Part shown: piece after piece, positions 1-9,342 of the stretch
How the letters are laid out: every line of letters begins with the position of its first letter
Position numbering within the stretch: the first letter of the stretch is position 1
Source: JAVBKV01 sp031553885
GTDB taxonomy: Bacteria; Bacteroidota; Bacteroidia; Bacteroidales; Azobacteroidaceae
Length of the DNA stretch: 64,000 bases
Direction: 5' to 3'
Assembly (NCBI GenBank): GCA_031553885.1
Contig: JAVBKV010000047.1
Span: 31,313 to 95,312, forward strand
The notes under the pieces: generated by a model
Told to the model about the DNA's origin: nothing
What the model saw: the letters and a program-made list of their open reading frames with translations, nothing else
The model's database searches: none
Program-made: the position numbers and the translations under genes

Positions 1-169
1 TTTGCCAGTCACTGCGTTCCATAATCGGACGGGGATATTCAGGTAATACATTGTTGGGGTCAATCTTTTCTGCCCAGTTTGTTTTGATTTTATCTCCGAC
101 CGGTTTCCACTGGCCAAATGCCGTAGTAGTCAAAGACAGAATCCCAATACAAAATAAGAGTTTCTTCAT
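1..169 (-). CDS. Glycoside hydrolase family 2 protein, N-terminal fragment
   Basis: Only the first 56 codons lie in the window; the gene runs off the left edge. The ATG (complement of 167-169) opens a signal peptide of about 20 residues ending in TAFGQ. About 30 residues later comes EYPRPIMERSDWQ, which resembles the entry to the sugar-binding jelly-roll domain of GH2 beta-galactosidases and beta-glucuronidases. That motif is the only basis for the family call, because the catalytic barrel is outside the window. The GH43 gene lies upstream on the same strand, 79 bases away, so the two probably belong to one carbohydrate locus to the left. The exact substrate cannot be judged. Confidence 0.6.
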   Translation of the reverse strand, partial: MKKLLFCIGILSLTTTAFGQWKPVGDKIKTNWAEKIDPNNVLPEYPRPIMERSDWQ

Positions 170-248
170 GATTAAAAAAATTAATAAATGTATATATAAC
201 TAATTTTGTTTTTCAGACTTTGTTATGCGTAGTTTGTTTTTTAAAATA

Positions 249-1244
249 TTAAAAAACAGGCTTTTTTGCTTTGAAAGAAGGCTCATTGTCCCGGACAACA
301 GGCCAATCGTTTTCCCAGTTTATCTGGTCTAAAAATAAACATCTTCCACGTGGTTTTTCCAGGTATACACCATGGTAAAATACCCAGTCGTTTCCGTCCT
401 TATCCTGAACAATGTCGGAATTGTGTCCGACACCGACAAAAGCATCGTTTTTATGAATCAGTATTTCATGGTGGTTATCCATCATGGGTTGGTTGTTTTT
501 ATCAACGTAGGGTCCCCACAGGTTCTCCGAACGGCCTACAACGGTTGTATAAGTACTTTTAATGCCTTCGCAGCAAGATCCGATGGATGCGAAGAAATAA
601 TAATATTTTCCTCTTTTGTGGATGTAAGTGCCCTCATAAGCAGTTCCGGCTACCTGACGCTTTTCTGCATTTTTTTGAATACTGAGCCCATCGTCGGATA
701 GTTCGATTCCGTAGATGCCTCGAAAGCTGCCCCAAAACAGGTATTTTTTTTCATTGTCTTCCACATATTCCGGGTCAATGGAATTTTTAACCCCTATTTC
801 ATTGCTTCTGAAAAGCATTCCTTTATCGGTAAAAGGTCCTTCCGGGCGATCGGCTACCGCCACACCGATACCACAGGTCCATTCTCCTCCCCATACCGAC
901 ATGGAGTAGTACATCACATATTTCCCATTGATGTAGTTGATATCCGGAGCCCAGATGCCTGCTTTCGGTTCAAACGAAGGACGGGTCTCATCGGTAAAAG
1001 CAGTTCCGACAAACTTCCAGTTGACTAAATCCGTTGAATGAAAGATGGGTAAATTCCGGATGCTTTCCGTACTGTAAAGGTAAAAACTTCCGTCTTGAGC
1101 CTGGATGACGGTTGGATCCGGGGCGTCCCGCTTCATTACAGGGTTAAAATAATAACTTTCTGAATCCGGATCTTCGGAGCAGAAGCAGAAAACAAACGTA
1201 CAAACCTGTAGAAAGGTCAGGGTAATGATAACTTTTTTTAACAT
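249..1244 (-). CDS. Glycoside hydrolase family 43 lipoprotein (arabinanase/arabinosidase-like)
   Basis: A 331-residue five-bladed beta-propeller enzyme. The expected GH43 acidic triad is visible: D43 in RDAPDPT, D157 in SIDPEY and E204 in AYEGTY, plus the late conserved histidine in VGVGHNSD. Known GH43 members of this type cleave alpha-L-arabinan or related arabinosides and xylosides with inversion. The N-terminus is a lipoprotein-like signal ending FCFCSEDPD; the acidic run after the cysteine resembles the Bacteroidales surface-export signal, so the protein is probably on the cell surface. The ATG at 1244 is preferred over an in-frame TTG at 1307, because a TATATTTG promoter box lies between them. 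The exact substrate is unknown. Confidence 0.82.
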   Translation of the reverse strand: MLKKVIITLTFLQVCTFVFCFCSEDPDSESYYFNPVMKRDAPDPTVIQAQDGSFYLYSTESIRNLPIFHSTDLVNWKFVGTAFTDETRPSFEPKAGIWAPDINYINGKYVMYYSMSVWGGEWTCGIGVAVADRPEGPFTDKGMLFRSNEIGVKNSIDPEYVEDNEKKYLFWGSFRGIYGIELSDDGLSIQKNAEKRQVAGTAYEGTYIHKRGKYYYFFASIGSCCEGIKSTYTTVVGRSENLWGPYVDKNNQPMMDNHHEILIHKNDAFVGVGHNSDIVQDKDGNDWVFYHGVYLEKPRGRCLFLDQINWENDWPVVRDNEPSFKAKKPVF

Positions 1245-1262
1245 AATAATCACTAGAAGGTG

Positions 1263-1294
1263 CAAATATATGCTTTTTCCTTCGGATATACAAC
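1263..1294 (-). promoter_or_regulatory. Promoter of the GH43 gene
   Basis: On the minus strand, GTTG (1291-1294) and TATATTTG (1263-1270) are separated by 20 bases. This fits the Bacteroidales sigma-ABfr pattern TTTG-N19-21-TAnnTTTG. The box ends 18 bases before the ATG and decides the start. Confidence 0.6.
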
Positions 1295-1400
1295 AATAGC
1301 GGGTCAAATGTAATTTCCATGCTTAAAATACTGAACAATTCTTTTAGTTAACTGTTTTCAGAAAAGAGGTATTAATGCTTTTGTATAGACTAAATGTAAT

Positions 1401-3134
1401 ATGATATTATTATTTCGCATATTATCCGATTTTAATTTTCATTCTTTTCATTTTTTGAGGCCGTGGGCATTGTGGATTTTCATTCCGCTGGCGGTAATAT
1501 TCATTCTTTTGATAGTGGGAAACAGGGAACAAAAGAAATGGAAAAGTATTATTGCCCCGCATTTACGCCCGTACATGTTCAGTAAGAGCAACCGGAAGGC
1601 TATTTTTTTTCCTTTGCTGTTTCTTGCTTTAGGTGTTTCATTGATGATTCTGGCATTGGCAGGTCCAACCTGGAAAAAGCGTGATGTTCCGGGAGAAAAA
1701 ATACCTGCGGTAGTCATGATTTCCCTGGATATGTCCAAGTCTATGACGGCAGAAGATATTCAGCCCTCCCGGTTGGAACGGGCCAAAATGAAAATATCCG
1801 ATTTCCTGGATGCAAATCCCAGGGCCCGGGCCGGACTCATTGCATACGCCGGAACGCCGCATATCGTATTGCCTTTTACCTCCGATTATAAGTTAATAAA
1901 ACATCATGCTCAAAGTCTTTATAATTGGGAGATGCCTGTTCAGGGGACGAATCTGGCCTTGAATCTCAGTCTGATCGATACCTTGATGAAGCCGATCGAA
2001 GCTCCAAGTACCATTTTGTTAATGACCGATGCAATTGACGATAGCGAAGCCGTTTTACTTTCTGATTACATTAATAATTCCATTCACCGGATGGAAATCC
2101 TGCTTTTCTCAACGCCGAATGGAGCGGTTGTTCCCGGGACCGGCGTTATGTCCAAGCAGTCTCCCACGGCTTTAGAGAATCTGGGGCAAAATAAAAAAAT
2201 CAATATCACGACGATAACACTTGATAAATCGGATGTGGAAGGTATTGCTAAACGCATCAGCGATCATCTTGTTTTTGAAAAGGATAAAAAAGAAAATGCC
2301 CAGGAATGGGATGACCGGGGAGGATGGCTACTTTTCCCGGCTCTGCTTATCGTACTGCTTTGGTTCCGCAAAGGTTGGGTTGTTCAATGGTGCTGGATTC
2401 CGTTGATTATGATTGGTTTCAGTGCCTGCAGCACAGAAGGAAAACATGCAGACTGGTGGTATACTTCCGATTATCGGGCTGAAAAATTATATGAAAAAGG
2501 GAATTATGAGCAGGCTGCGGAATTATTTACGGATAATACCCATAAAGCCGCAGCTTATTTCAAAATGGGTGATTATCAGAGTGTCGTCGAATTGTTGGCA
2601 GAAGATACGACAGCTACAGGCCAGTATAATTATGGCCTGGCATTAGCTGGTTTGGGATTTTACGATGAAGCGATTACGGCTTTTCAGGATGCTGCAACTC
2701 GTAATTCTTCTCTCCGCGAACAGGTCCGGCATAGCGTTGATGCTGCAAAACTGATGAAAGATCAGGCCCAAAGCGTGTTGCGTTTCCAGCCGCATGTCAG
2801 TAGCCTCGACAGTATTCTGAAAAAAACAGTCAAAGACAAATTGAAGGAACGTAAACCCGAATCGCAAGACGATCAGCTTACTTCTGATACTGAAGTAAAA
2901 AAACTTCCCACCAAAGGGGACCGGACCAGTGATGAGGTGGCCAGCGATATTCATCGGGCAAAGGAACAGAAGTTCCCTCCCAAGGATTTCAAAATGGAAG
3001 ATCAAATGCCTATCGAGACCAAGGTTCTGATGCAGAAAACGAATGCTGATCCGGGCGAATTTCTTCATCGCCGTTTTGAAATACAAAAGAAGAAATATTA
3101 TCCGGATGTAAAACAGGGTAAAGAAAATTGGTAA
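1401..3134 (+). CDS. Fused vWA-TPR protein (BatB/BatC-type)
   Basis: 577 residues. Two membrane segments (about 24-40 and 68-88) precede a von Willebrand A domain with a MIDAS motif, D110-x-S-x-S in SLDMSKSM, and a later LLMTDAID strand. Two further hydrophobic stretches follow at about 305-345, then TPR repeats (roughly 355-470, such as YEKGNYEQAAELF and FYDEAITAFQDAA), then a charged, low-complexity tail. vWA and TPR proteins of the Bat group sit in the envelope and were linked to aerotolerance in Bacteroides; their mechanism is unsettled. batD follows after one base, so the two are co-transcribed. No MoxR ATPase or DUF58 gene lies beside them, unlike full bat operons. Just before the TPR part, IGFSACSTEG looks like a lipobox (see findings). 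Confidence 0.85.
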   Translation: MILLFRILSDFNFHSFHFLRPWALWIFIPLAVIFILLIVGNREQKKWKSIIAPHLRPYMFSKSNRKAIFFPLLFLALGVSLMILALAGPTWKKRDVPGEKIPAVVMISLDMSKSMTAEDIQPSRLERAKMKISDFLDANPRARAGLIAYAGTPHIVLPFTSDYKLIKHHAQSLYNWEMPVQGTNLALNLSLIDTLMKPIEAPSTILLMTDAIDDSEAVLLSDYINNSIHRMEILLFSTPNGAVVPGTGVMSKQSPTALENLGQNKKINITTITLDKSDVEGIAKRISDHLVFEKDKKENAQEWDDRGGWLLFPALLIVLLWFRKGWVVQWCWIPLIMIGFSACSTEGKHADWWYTSDYRAEKLYEKGNYEQAAELFTDNTHKAAAYFKMGDYQSVVELLAEDTTATGQYNYGLALAGLGFYDEAITAFQDAATRNSSLREQVRHSVDAAKLMKDQAQSVLRFQPHVSSLDSILKKTVKDKLKERKPESQDDQLTSDTEVKKLPTKGDRTSDEVASDIHRAKEQKFPPKDFKMEDQMPIETKVLMQKTNADPGEFLHRRFEIQKKKYYPDVKQGKENW

Positions 3135-3135
3135 C

Positions 3136-4491
3136 ATGAAACATCGATTCTCATACATATTAGTTGTCTGGTTGTTGTTTTTTCTGTTGGCAGGAAAAAA
3201 GGCAACGGCACAAGTCTCTGCGATTGTTGATCTGAGCAAACGGTCGGTATACGTGCAACAACCGTTTCGTGTGAATATTACGGTTTATACGAAAACATGG
3301 TTTACGGCGCCTCTGGAATTTAATAACCTGCAGATACCTAATGCTTTCATTGTTCCTTTTGATAAAACACAACCCGGTATGTTTACCATCGGAGGAAAGC
3401 AATATCCGGGAGTACAGTTCTATTATATCGTTTTTCCATACAAAGCCGGTGAGTTTAGTATCCCTTCCCTGGATATTACGGTGCAAAGTCCGCCCGAAGG
3501 AAGTTCGACCGGTATAAAACAGACGATTCATACAACTGTGGAAAAATTTTCGGTAAGAGATATTCCTAAAGACAAGCAAACCGGTTTCTGGCTTGTTGCC
3601 AAGGATGTAATTATTACGGAAAAATGGAATGCAGATCTCGATCATCTGAAAGTAGGGGATGTTCTGGTACGTACGATTGTAATCACGGCTAAAGGAACTT
3701 TACCTCAGTTTATACCTAACCTTTCGGGTCAACAACAGATTAAATGGGCCAGTATTTATCCGAAAGATCCGGTTTTGAATGAATTCAAGGAGGGTGGGGA
3801 TGTGAGTGGAAAAAGCTCCCAGACGATTACATACTTATTGGAAAAATCCGGAAATTTTACGCTTCCTGCAGTTCAGTTATCGTTCTGGAATCCATTTACG
3901 GGTAAAATGCAGGAACGGGTACTTCCTGAAAAGAAATTTTCTATTGCAGAAAATCCTGACCTGGGAATTTTATCTACGCTGAGGGACAGCCTGGCGTCAG
4001 AAATGGGTAAGCCCGAAAGTCAGAACGCTAAAAAAGGCCCGTACACTTTGTTGGGATTACCCTGGTACACGTTTGCCGGAATTTCGGTTGTTGTACTGGT
4101 GTTGATTTACCTGCTGGTACACTTTTCTACCCGGGGATATCACAAGTTCAAAACACACCAGGCCCGTTATAAACAGACAGAAAAATACCTTTTCAAACGT
4201 TTCCTGCAGAGTGATGAAGCTCATTTATCCGAAACACTTTACAAGTGGTGGGACGCACTGGAGCACAAACCTTCTGCATCTGTCGGTTTTTCTTTTGATT
4301 CGCTGGGAAAACATCAGGCAGCAACGGATTTGAGAGACTTATTGACTACTTATTATCATACAGGGAAAATAAGCCCGGATGATTTCAAGAAACAGATGAA
4401 ACAGCTCCGCCGGGAAGTGCTTTCCATGAAACCTCAACAAATGATCGGTGAGGAACAGGGCGTTTATTTAGAAAAGATCCAGGTCAACTGA
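3136..4491 (+). CDS. batD: BatD-family protein
   Basis: 451 residues with a signal peptide (1-26, ending KKATAQ), a long beta-rich periplasmic region and one transmembrane helix at about 310-330 followed by a cytoplasmic tail. The opening after the signal, VSAIVDLSKRSVYVQQPFRV, is typical of BatD, in which immunoglobulin-like domains follow a statement that the protein binds or displays partners. The gene starts one base after the vWA-TPR stop, which is the usual Bat neighbourhood. The role within the complex is not established. Its last 28 bases overlap the 3' end of the convergent DUF418 gene. Confidence 0.8.
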   Translation: MKHRFSYILVVWLLFFLLAGKKATAQVSAIVDLSKRSVYVQQPFRVNITVYTKTWFTAPLEFNNLQIPNAFIVPFDKTQPGMFTIGGKQYPGVQFYYIVFPYKAGEFSIPSLDITVQSPPEGSSTGIKQTIHTTVEKFSVRDIPKDKQTGFWLVAKDVIITEKWNADLDHLKVGDVLVRTIVITAKGTLPQFIPNLSGQQQIKWASIYPKDPVLNEFKEGGDVSGKSSQTITYLLEKSGNFTLPAVQLSFWNPFTGKMQERVLPEKKFSIAENPDLGILSTLRDSLASEMGKPESQNAKKGPYTLLGLPWYTFAGISVVVLVLIYLLVHFSTRGYHKFKTHQARYKQTEKYLFKRFLQSDEAHLSETLYKWWDALEHKPSASVGFSFDSLGKHQAATDLRDLLTTYYHTGKISPDDFKKQMKQLRREVLSMKPQQMIGEEQGVYLEKIQVN

Positions 4492-5633
4492 TGCCAGATA
4501 CTTTCCAGGGGACCTTGCTTATGCTTTTTCAGCCACCATTTACAAAACGTAACCTGAAGAAAAAAGAGTGCGATACCGATCAGCAGACTGAGTGTATATC
4601 CACAGTAAGGCGCCAGGTATAAACCTATTGGAAAATAGATCAGGGCTCCGATAATAGATTGAGAAATGTAGTTGGTCAGACTCATCCGTCCGTAAAACCG
4701 GAGATTGTAGGTCCTTTTTTTGAAAGAATCCTTTTGGTACAGGAGAAAAAAAGACGCAACCAATACCAGGGTAAAGGCTAGTTTCTGCCACATATCCAGT
4801 ACGACTCCCACCGTTTGGCGGATGATGGGTAACTGATCTCCGGAGGTTAATTCCACATTTAATTGATAGAGAGGGGCAAATAAAACAGCGGAAACGATGA
4901 GTATCCGGATCCAGTAACGGATACTTGCTTCCGAAGAGACGAACAAATGCTTTCTTCCGATCAATAATCCCAGCATGAAAAGTCCCGCCGTTTGCAAAAA
5001 TCTTCCGGCTCCGATGGCCCAGAAAAGACTGGCTTTTTGTCCCAGGGAAATATTTCCCCAAATAAATGTTTTCCAGTTTCCTTCTTGGGTGTAGCGGGCT
5101 ACTTCTTCATACATGGCGCTTACTCCCAGGTCGGGTAATTGGTATTCTGGATTAAAAAGACTCCGGATATAATGAAACCATTCGATCGGTTGGATCAGGA
5201 GGATCACTGCGGTTATAAAAACAGCCTTGTCGCTCCATTTCCGTACAATAAAGAGAAAAATACCGACAATGGAGAAAAGCAGTAATACATCCCCTGCAGG
5301 GAAAAAAGCGGCATTGATGGTTGCGAAACCGGCAAGCAGTAGCAATCGCCAGAGAAAACGAAATCCGAAATCTTTGCCGTTGACCTGTTGATTGGTGTAT
5401 TGCACGTAAAAGGTAAAACCGAAAAGCAGGGCAAAGATCGCATATGCTTTTCCGGCAAAGAGTGAAAAGGTGATACTGAATATACCTTTATCCAACAGGT
5501 TTAACCATTCCGGTTGAGTTGCAGGGTCCGGATAAACAGGAAAAATAAAATGTTCCAGGTTATGTACTAACAGGATGGCCATGACAGCAAAACCTCTCAA
5601 CGCGTCTACTACTTCAATTCGGGCGGTTTTCAT
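4464..5633 (-). CDS. DUF418 family membrane protein
   Basis: 389 residues, almost entirely hydrophobic, with about ten predicted transmembrane helices. It opens with RIEVVDALRGFAVMAILLVH, the characteristic start of DUF418 and related acyltransferase-3-like membrane proteins, and the C-terminal half carries YGRMSLTNYISQS, the DUF418 core motif. The biochemical function of the family is unknown; an envelope role such as surface acylation or transport is only a guess. kdsB lies 12 bases upstream on the same strand, so it may be the last gene of an antiporter-kdsB-DUF418 operon. The 3' end overlaps batD by 28 bases. Confidence 0.85.
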   Translation of the reverse strand: MKTARIEVVDALRGFAVMAILLVHNLEHFIFPVYPDPATQPEWLNLLDKGIFSITFSLFAGKAYAIFALLFGFTFYVQYTNQQVNGKDFGFRFLWRLLLLAGFATINAAFFPAGDVLLLFSIVGIFLFIVRKWSDKAVFITAVILLIQPIEWFHYIRSLFNPEYQLPDLGVSAMYEEVARYTQEGNWKTFIWGNISLGQKASLFWAIGAGRFLQTAGLFMLGLLIGRKHLFVSSEASIRYWIRILIVSAVLFAPLYQLNVELTSGDQLPIIRQTVGVVLDMWQKLAFTLVLVASFFLLYQKDSFKKRTYNLRFYGRMSLTNYISQSIIGALIYFPIGLYLAPYCGYTLSLLIGIALFFLQVTFCKWWLKKHKQGPLESIWHQLTWIFSK

Positions 5634-5645
5634 GTAAGTGGTAAA

Positions 5646-6386
5646 TTATATAAACAATAATGCTTTTTCCAGGTCTTCAGGGGTATCAATGCCGATGGTT
5701 TCTTCGTGGGTAATACCGGCTTTAATGACATAGCCGTTCTCAATCCAGCGAAGTTGTTCGAGTGATTCAGCCTTTTCCAGCGTAGAAACAGGTAATGAAG
5801 TGATTGCTTTCAGAACCTCCGATTTATAGGCGTAAATTCCAATGTGTTTGTAATAAACATTGTTTTTCAGCCATTCGTTCTGTTCGACTCCCCGTAGATA
5901 TGGAATGACCGAACGACTGAAATAAACAGCTTGCTTCCGGTTATTTAAAATCACTTTGGGCGAGTTTGGATTGGACAGAACGTCCCAGCCATCGTTTGCA
6001 GAGAAAGGCTTGACCAAAGTCGCAATATCGGTAGAAGGATCTTCAAAACACATTTTTAGGGATTCGATCTGGGAAGCTTTGATAAAAGGTTCGTCTCCCT
6101 GGATATTGATAATGACATCAAAAGGCTTCCCTGTGTGAGTATAGGCTTCGTAGCAACGATCGGTTCCGCTTTTATGTTCGGCGGAGGTCATGACTACTTT
6201 TCCTCCGAAAGCTTTCACTGCCTGAAAAATACGGTCGTCGTCGGTAGCGACGGTTACATCATCCAACAAGCCGGAAACTTGTTCATATACCCGTTGGATC
6301 ATGGTTTTTCCTTTCATGTCGACCAGGGGCTTTCCCGGGAAACGGGTAGATGCATACCTGGCGGGGATAACTCCTAAAAATTTCAT
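5646..6386 (-). CDS. kdsB: 3-deoxy-manno-octulosonate cytidylyltransferase
   Basis: 246 residues, the normal KdsB length. The N-terminal nucleotide-binding motif IPARYASTRFPGKPL, the INIQGDEPFI strand and the C-terminal GIDTPEDLEKA are all characteristic. The enzyme activates Kdo with CTP to CMP-Kdo in the cytoplasm for the lipid A-core region of lipopolysaccharide. Its ATG overlaps the stop of the upstream antiporter gene by four bases (6383-6386), which indicates translational coupling. DUF418 follows 12 bases downstream. Confidence 0.96.
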   Translation of the reverse strand: MKFLGVIPARYASTRFPGKPLVDMKGKTMIQRVYEQVSGLLDDVTVATDDDRIFQAVKAFGGKVVMTSAEHKSGTDRCYEAYTHTGKPFDVIINIQGDEPFIKASQIESLKMCFEDPSTDIATLVKPFSANDGWDVLSNPNSPKVILNNRKQAVYFSRSVIPYLRGVEQNEWLKNNVYYKHIGIYAYKSEVLKAITSLPVSTLEKAESLEQLRWIENGYVIKAGITHEETIGIDTPEDLEKALLFI

Positions 6387-8644
6387 AAGTCTTTCAGTTG
6401 TAATGTTTTTTCTCTTTCTCCTACAATCCAGATCACGTCGCCTTCTATCAATTCCAGATCGATATCCGGATTCATGATGGAGGTGTTATCCCGCTCGATT
6501 CCGACTACCAGGCAATCAAATTTGTCTCGAATACCGGAATTCTTGATGGTTCTGCCAATGAGCCGGGAACCGGGTTCAATTTGAAATTGTTCAATATTAA
6601 CCTCGGCTGCAGGCTCCATATCTTCGTCTTTACTTTTAGCGTGCTTTTTATTTTTTTCTTCAATAAATTGTTGAAAAACGAGCATCTGTTTGTCCGTTCC
6701 CAGGACGATTACGTGATCCATAGGATAGATTCGTTCATCTCCTCCGGGAATATTGATCCTGTTGTTTCCACGGATGATGGTTACTACATTAACACCGCAT
6801 CGTTGGCGGAAATTGAGTTCTTTCAGTGTTTTTCCCACGATGGAGTAGTTGGGTTTCACTTCGAAATCGGCCAAATGCAGGTCTCTGCTCAGCAGGTGGT
6901 TGACAAACCGTTTTTTCATCGGAGCGTTTAATTCCTGGTAATACTGACGTGCGTTCAGGTTTTTTTTGAAACGACGTTCGATGAGGATGGATTGCTTTTT
7001 AAGTTGTTTCGAAAATACGAATATAGTAAGAATAATGGATGCTACCGATAGTGCCACACCTAAACTGGCGTTAATTAATTTTTCCAGCACGAACATAATC
7101 ATGGCGGCACAGAGAAATACTCGGAATACAATGGAGAAAATCAGAGGTCCACGGTTGGTTTTGCTTTCGCTCCATAGTTTTTCAAATTCAGCCGAATGGT
7201 TCTTTTTGACCATTATGGCTCTCATAAAAGGAGCCAGCATGGTTATTATAATGAGTGCGCAAAGGGCGGAACCTTTGGTCCCAGGCAGGTTTGACTGAAC
7301 AACCGGAGCCAGGTATTGCATGGAAAGAAAAATGATCATGATGCAGATAATCAGGTAGATGACTACCATTCGGATCATGTCTTTCAATAATTTTTTCCAG
7401 GTACTTTCCTGGTTTACCGGTCGGGCACCGGAAGTGTCTTTGTTGAAAAATTTGTGCCAGGAGGCCGGAACTTTTCGTTCTACGAATACATATGCCGGTC
7501 CTGATAACCGGATCAGGTAAGGAGTGATGAAAATAGTAATGACCGATACAGCCACAATCACCGGATAGAGGTAATCGGCAATCACTCCTAAAGATAAGCC
7601 AAGTCCTGCTATAATAAATGAAAATTCACCGATCTGAGCCAGTGAAAATCCGGATTGTATGGATACTTTCAACGATTGCCCGGCCAGTAGTACCCCGGAA
7701 GTGGCAAACAGGATCTGTCCGATGATTACAACCAGGCTGATAATTATAATCGGCAGGATATAGCCGCTTAATACGGGAAGGTTAATCATCATTCCCACTG
7801 AGACAAAGAAGATAGCTCCGAAAAGATTTTTCACCGGCTGGATCAGGTGTTCGATCCGTTCGGCATCCATGGTTTCCGCCAGAATGGATCCCATAACGAA
7901 GGCCCCTAAAGCAGAGGAAAACCCGGCTTTGGTAGCAAGGATTACCATGCCCAGGCACAAGCCTAAAGAAACGACCAGAAGCGTTTCATCATTCAGGTAT
8001 TTTTTTGCTTTCTTGAGGAGGGATGGGATCAGGAAGATACCGGTTATGAACCAGAATAAAAGGAACGCCAGCAGTTTGAAAATACTGATTAGCATTTCCG
8101 TTCCTTCAAAATGTTTACTGACAGCCAATGTGGAGAGCAATACCATCAGTAAAACGGCAAAAAGATCTTCAACAATTAAAATGCCCAATACAATTCCCGA
8201 AAAGCGCTGATTGCGCAGACCCATATCATCAAATACCTTGATAATGATCATAGTAGAAGACATGCATAGCATTCCTCCCAGGAAAAGACTGTTCATGTGT
8301 GACCAGCCGAAACAAATACCGGTCAGGTAACCGAGGGTCATCATAGAGACCACAATGGTTGTAGTGGCTATTATTGCTGTTATACCGACATGCAGTAGTT
8401 TTTTGAAACTGAAATCCAGCCCGAGTGCAAACAACAGGAAAATCACACCGATATCCGCCCATGTTTGAATATTGGCAACATCCATAACCGTCGGGAATAT
8501 GGACGTGTAAGGTCCCGCCAATAAACCGGCTACAATGTAACCCAAAACAACAGGTTGTTTCAAATGTTTAAATACGAGTGATACAATTCCTGCAGAAATA
8601 AGGATTAATGCCAGATCGGTAATTAAAGTAGGCAGATGGGACAT
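6383..8644 (-). CDS. CPA2-family cation:proton antiporter with two RCK-C domains
   Basis: 753 residues. The first about 390 form the Na+/H+-exchanger membrane domain of the KefB/CPA2 type, with helices such as LALILISAGIVSLVFKHLKQ and LFLLFALGLDFSFK. More membrane segments follow, then two TrkA-C/RCK-C domains near the C-terminus (around VGKTLKELNFRQRCGVNVV and IGRTIKNSGIRDKFDCLVV). There is no NAD-binding RCK-N Rossmann domain between them, so regulation by the C-terminal ligand sites alone is likely. The role is K+ or Na+ efflux in exchange for protons; the ion is unknown. I chose the ATG at 8644 because the longer frame starts with TTG at 8665, inside a likely promoter box. It overlaps kdsB by four bases. 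Confidence 0.88.
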   Translation of the reverse strand: MSHLPTLITDLALILISAGIVSLVFKHLKQPVVLGYIVAGLLAGPYTSIFPTVMDVANIQTWADIGVIFLLFALGLDFSFKKLLHVGITAIIATTTIVVSMMTLGYLTGICFGWSHMNSLFLGGMLCMSSTMIIIKVFDDMGLRNQRFSGIVLGILIVEDLFAVLLMVLLSTLAVSKHFEGTEMLISIFKLLAFLLFWFITGIFLIPSLLKKAKKYLNDETLLVVSLGLCLGMVILATKAGFSSALGAFVMGSILAETMDAERIEHLIQPVKNLFGAIFFVSVGMMINLPVLSGYILPIIIISLVVIIGQILFATSGVLLAGQSLKVSIQSGFSLAQIGEFSFIIAGLGLSLGVIADYLYPVIVAVSVITIFITPYLIRLSGPAYVFVERKVPASWHKFFNKDTSGARPVNQESTWKKLLKDMIRMVVIYLIICIMIIFLSMQYLAPVVQSNLPGTKGSALCALIIITMLAPFMRAIMVKKNHSAEFEKLWSESKTNRGPLIFSIVFRVFLCAAMIMFVLEKLINASLGVALSVASIILTIFVFSKQLKKQSILIERRFKKNLNARQYYQELNAPMKKRFVNHLLSRDLHLADFEVKPNYSIVGKTLKELNFRQRCGVNVVTIIRGNNRINIPGGDERIYPMDHVIVLGTDKQMLVFQQFIEEKNKKHAKSKDEDMEPAAEVNIEQFQIEPGSRLIGRTIKNSGIRDKFDCLVVGIERDNTSIMNPDIDLELIEGDVIWIVGEREKTLQLKDL

Positions 8645-8662
8645 GTATTGGGAATTTTTGTC

Positions 8663-8670
8663 CAAAATTA
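8663..8670 (-). promoter_or_regulatory. Probable -7 box of the antiporter gene
   Basis: TAATTTTG on the minus strand matches TAnnTTTG and ends 18 bases before the chosen ATG. No convincing -33 element is visible at the right distance. Confidence 0.4.
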
Positions 8671-8697
8671 CAAAAAAGAATTATTTTTACAGCGAAA

Positions 8698-9342
8698 ATG
8701 AAGAAAAATCACCCCATAAAAGAATTAATTGCTCAAGGCGAAAACCAACGGCTGGATTTCAAATTTGAAGTTACCGATAGCAAAAAAATAGCCCGGACGC
8801 TCAGCGCTTTTGCTAATACGGAAGGAGGTATCCTGCTGATTGGAGTCAAGGATAATGGAAATATTGCAGGTATCCGTAGTGAAGAAGAATATTACATGAT
8901 CGAAGCTGCTGCGGAAATGTATTGCGTGCCGAAGGTTCCGTTTGAAGCGAAGGAATGGGTCATCGACGGGAAAAATGTGCTGCAGGTTCTTGTAAAAAGC
9001 AGTGCAGAGAAGCCGCATACCGCACCTGATAAAAACGACCGGCGCAGAGTATATGTACGCGTTGACGATGAAAACATCCTGGCCTCTGAGGTATTGGTAT
9101 TAGCCTGGAAAAAGAGGGCCGGCAAGCAGGGAGTCCATTTAAAAATAAGTAAGCCGGTAGAAAAACTACTGGCTTACCTGGAAGAGAATCCTTACATTAC
9201 CGTGAATCAATTCTGTAAAATAGCCCGTATTAACTATTTTACCGCCAAGAACATATTAAGCGATATGCTGGCCATCGGTTCGTTAGGATACAAAATCGTT
9301 GAAAAAAGAATGGTATACGGAAACCAATCAATTATTTGTTAA
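8698..9342 (+). CDS. AlbA_2 (Schlafen-type) domain protein
   Basis: 214 residues. The first half is an AlbA_2 domain, with LDFKFEVTDSKKIARTLSAF and the glycine-rich TEGGILLIGVKDNGNIAGI strand-turn that defines this putative nucleotide- or DNA-binding fold. The second half (about 148-205) looks like a winged-helix segment (NQFCKIARINYFTAKNILSDM), which would suit a transcriptional regulator. Targets are unknown. The gene stands alone, divergent from the antiporter, with 53 bases between the start codons, and its 3' end overlaps glgP by 11 bases. An effect on the divergent antiporter is possible but unsupported. Confidence 0.8.
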   Translation: MKKNHPIKELIAQGENQRLDFKFEVTDSKKIARTLSAFANTEGGILLIGVKDNGNIAGIRSEEEYYMIEAAAEMYCVPKVPFEAKEWVIDGKNVLQVLVKSSAEKPHTAPDKNDRRRVYVRVDDENILASEVLVLAWKKRAGKQGVHLKISKPVEKLLAYLEENPYITVNQFCKIARINYFTAKNILSDMLAIGSLGYKIVEKRMVYGNQSIIC

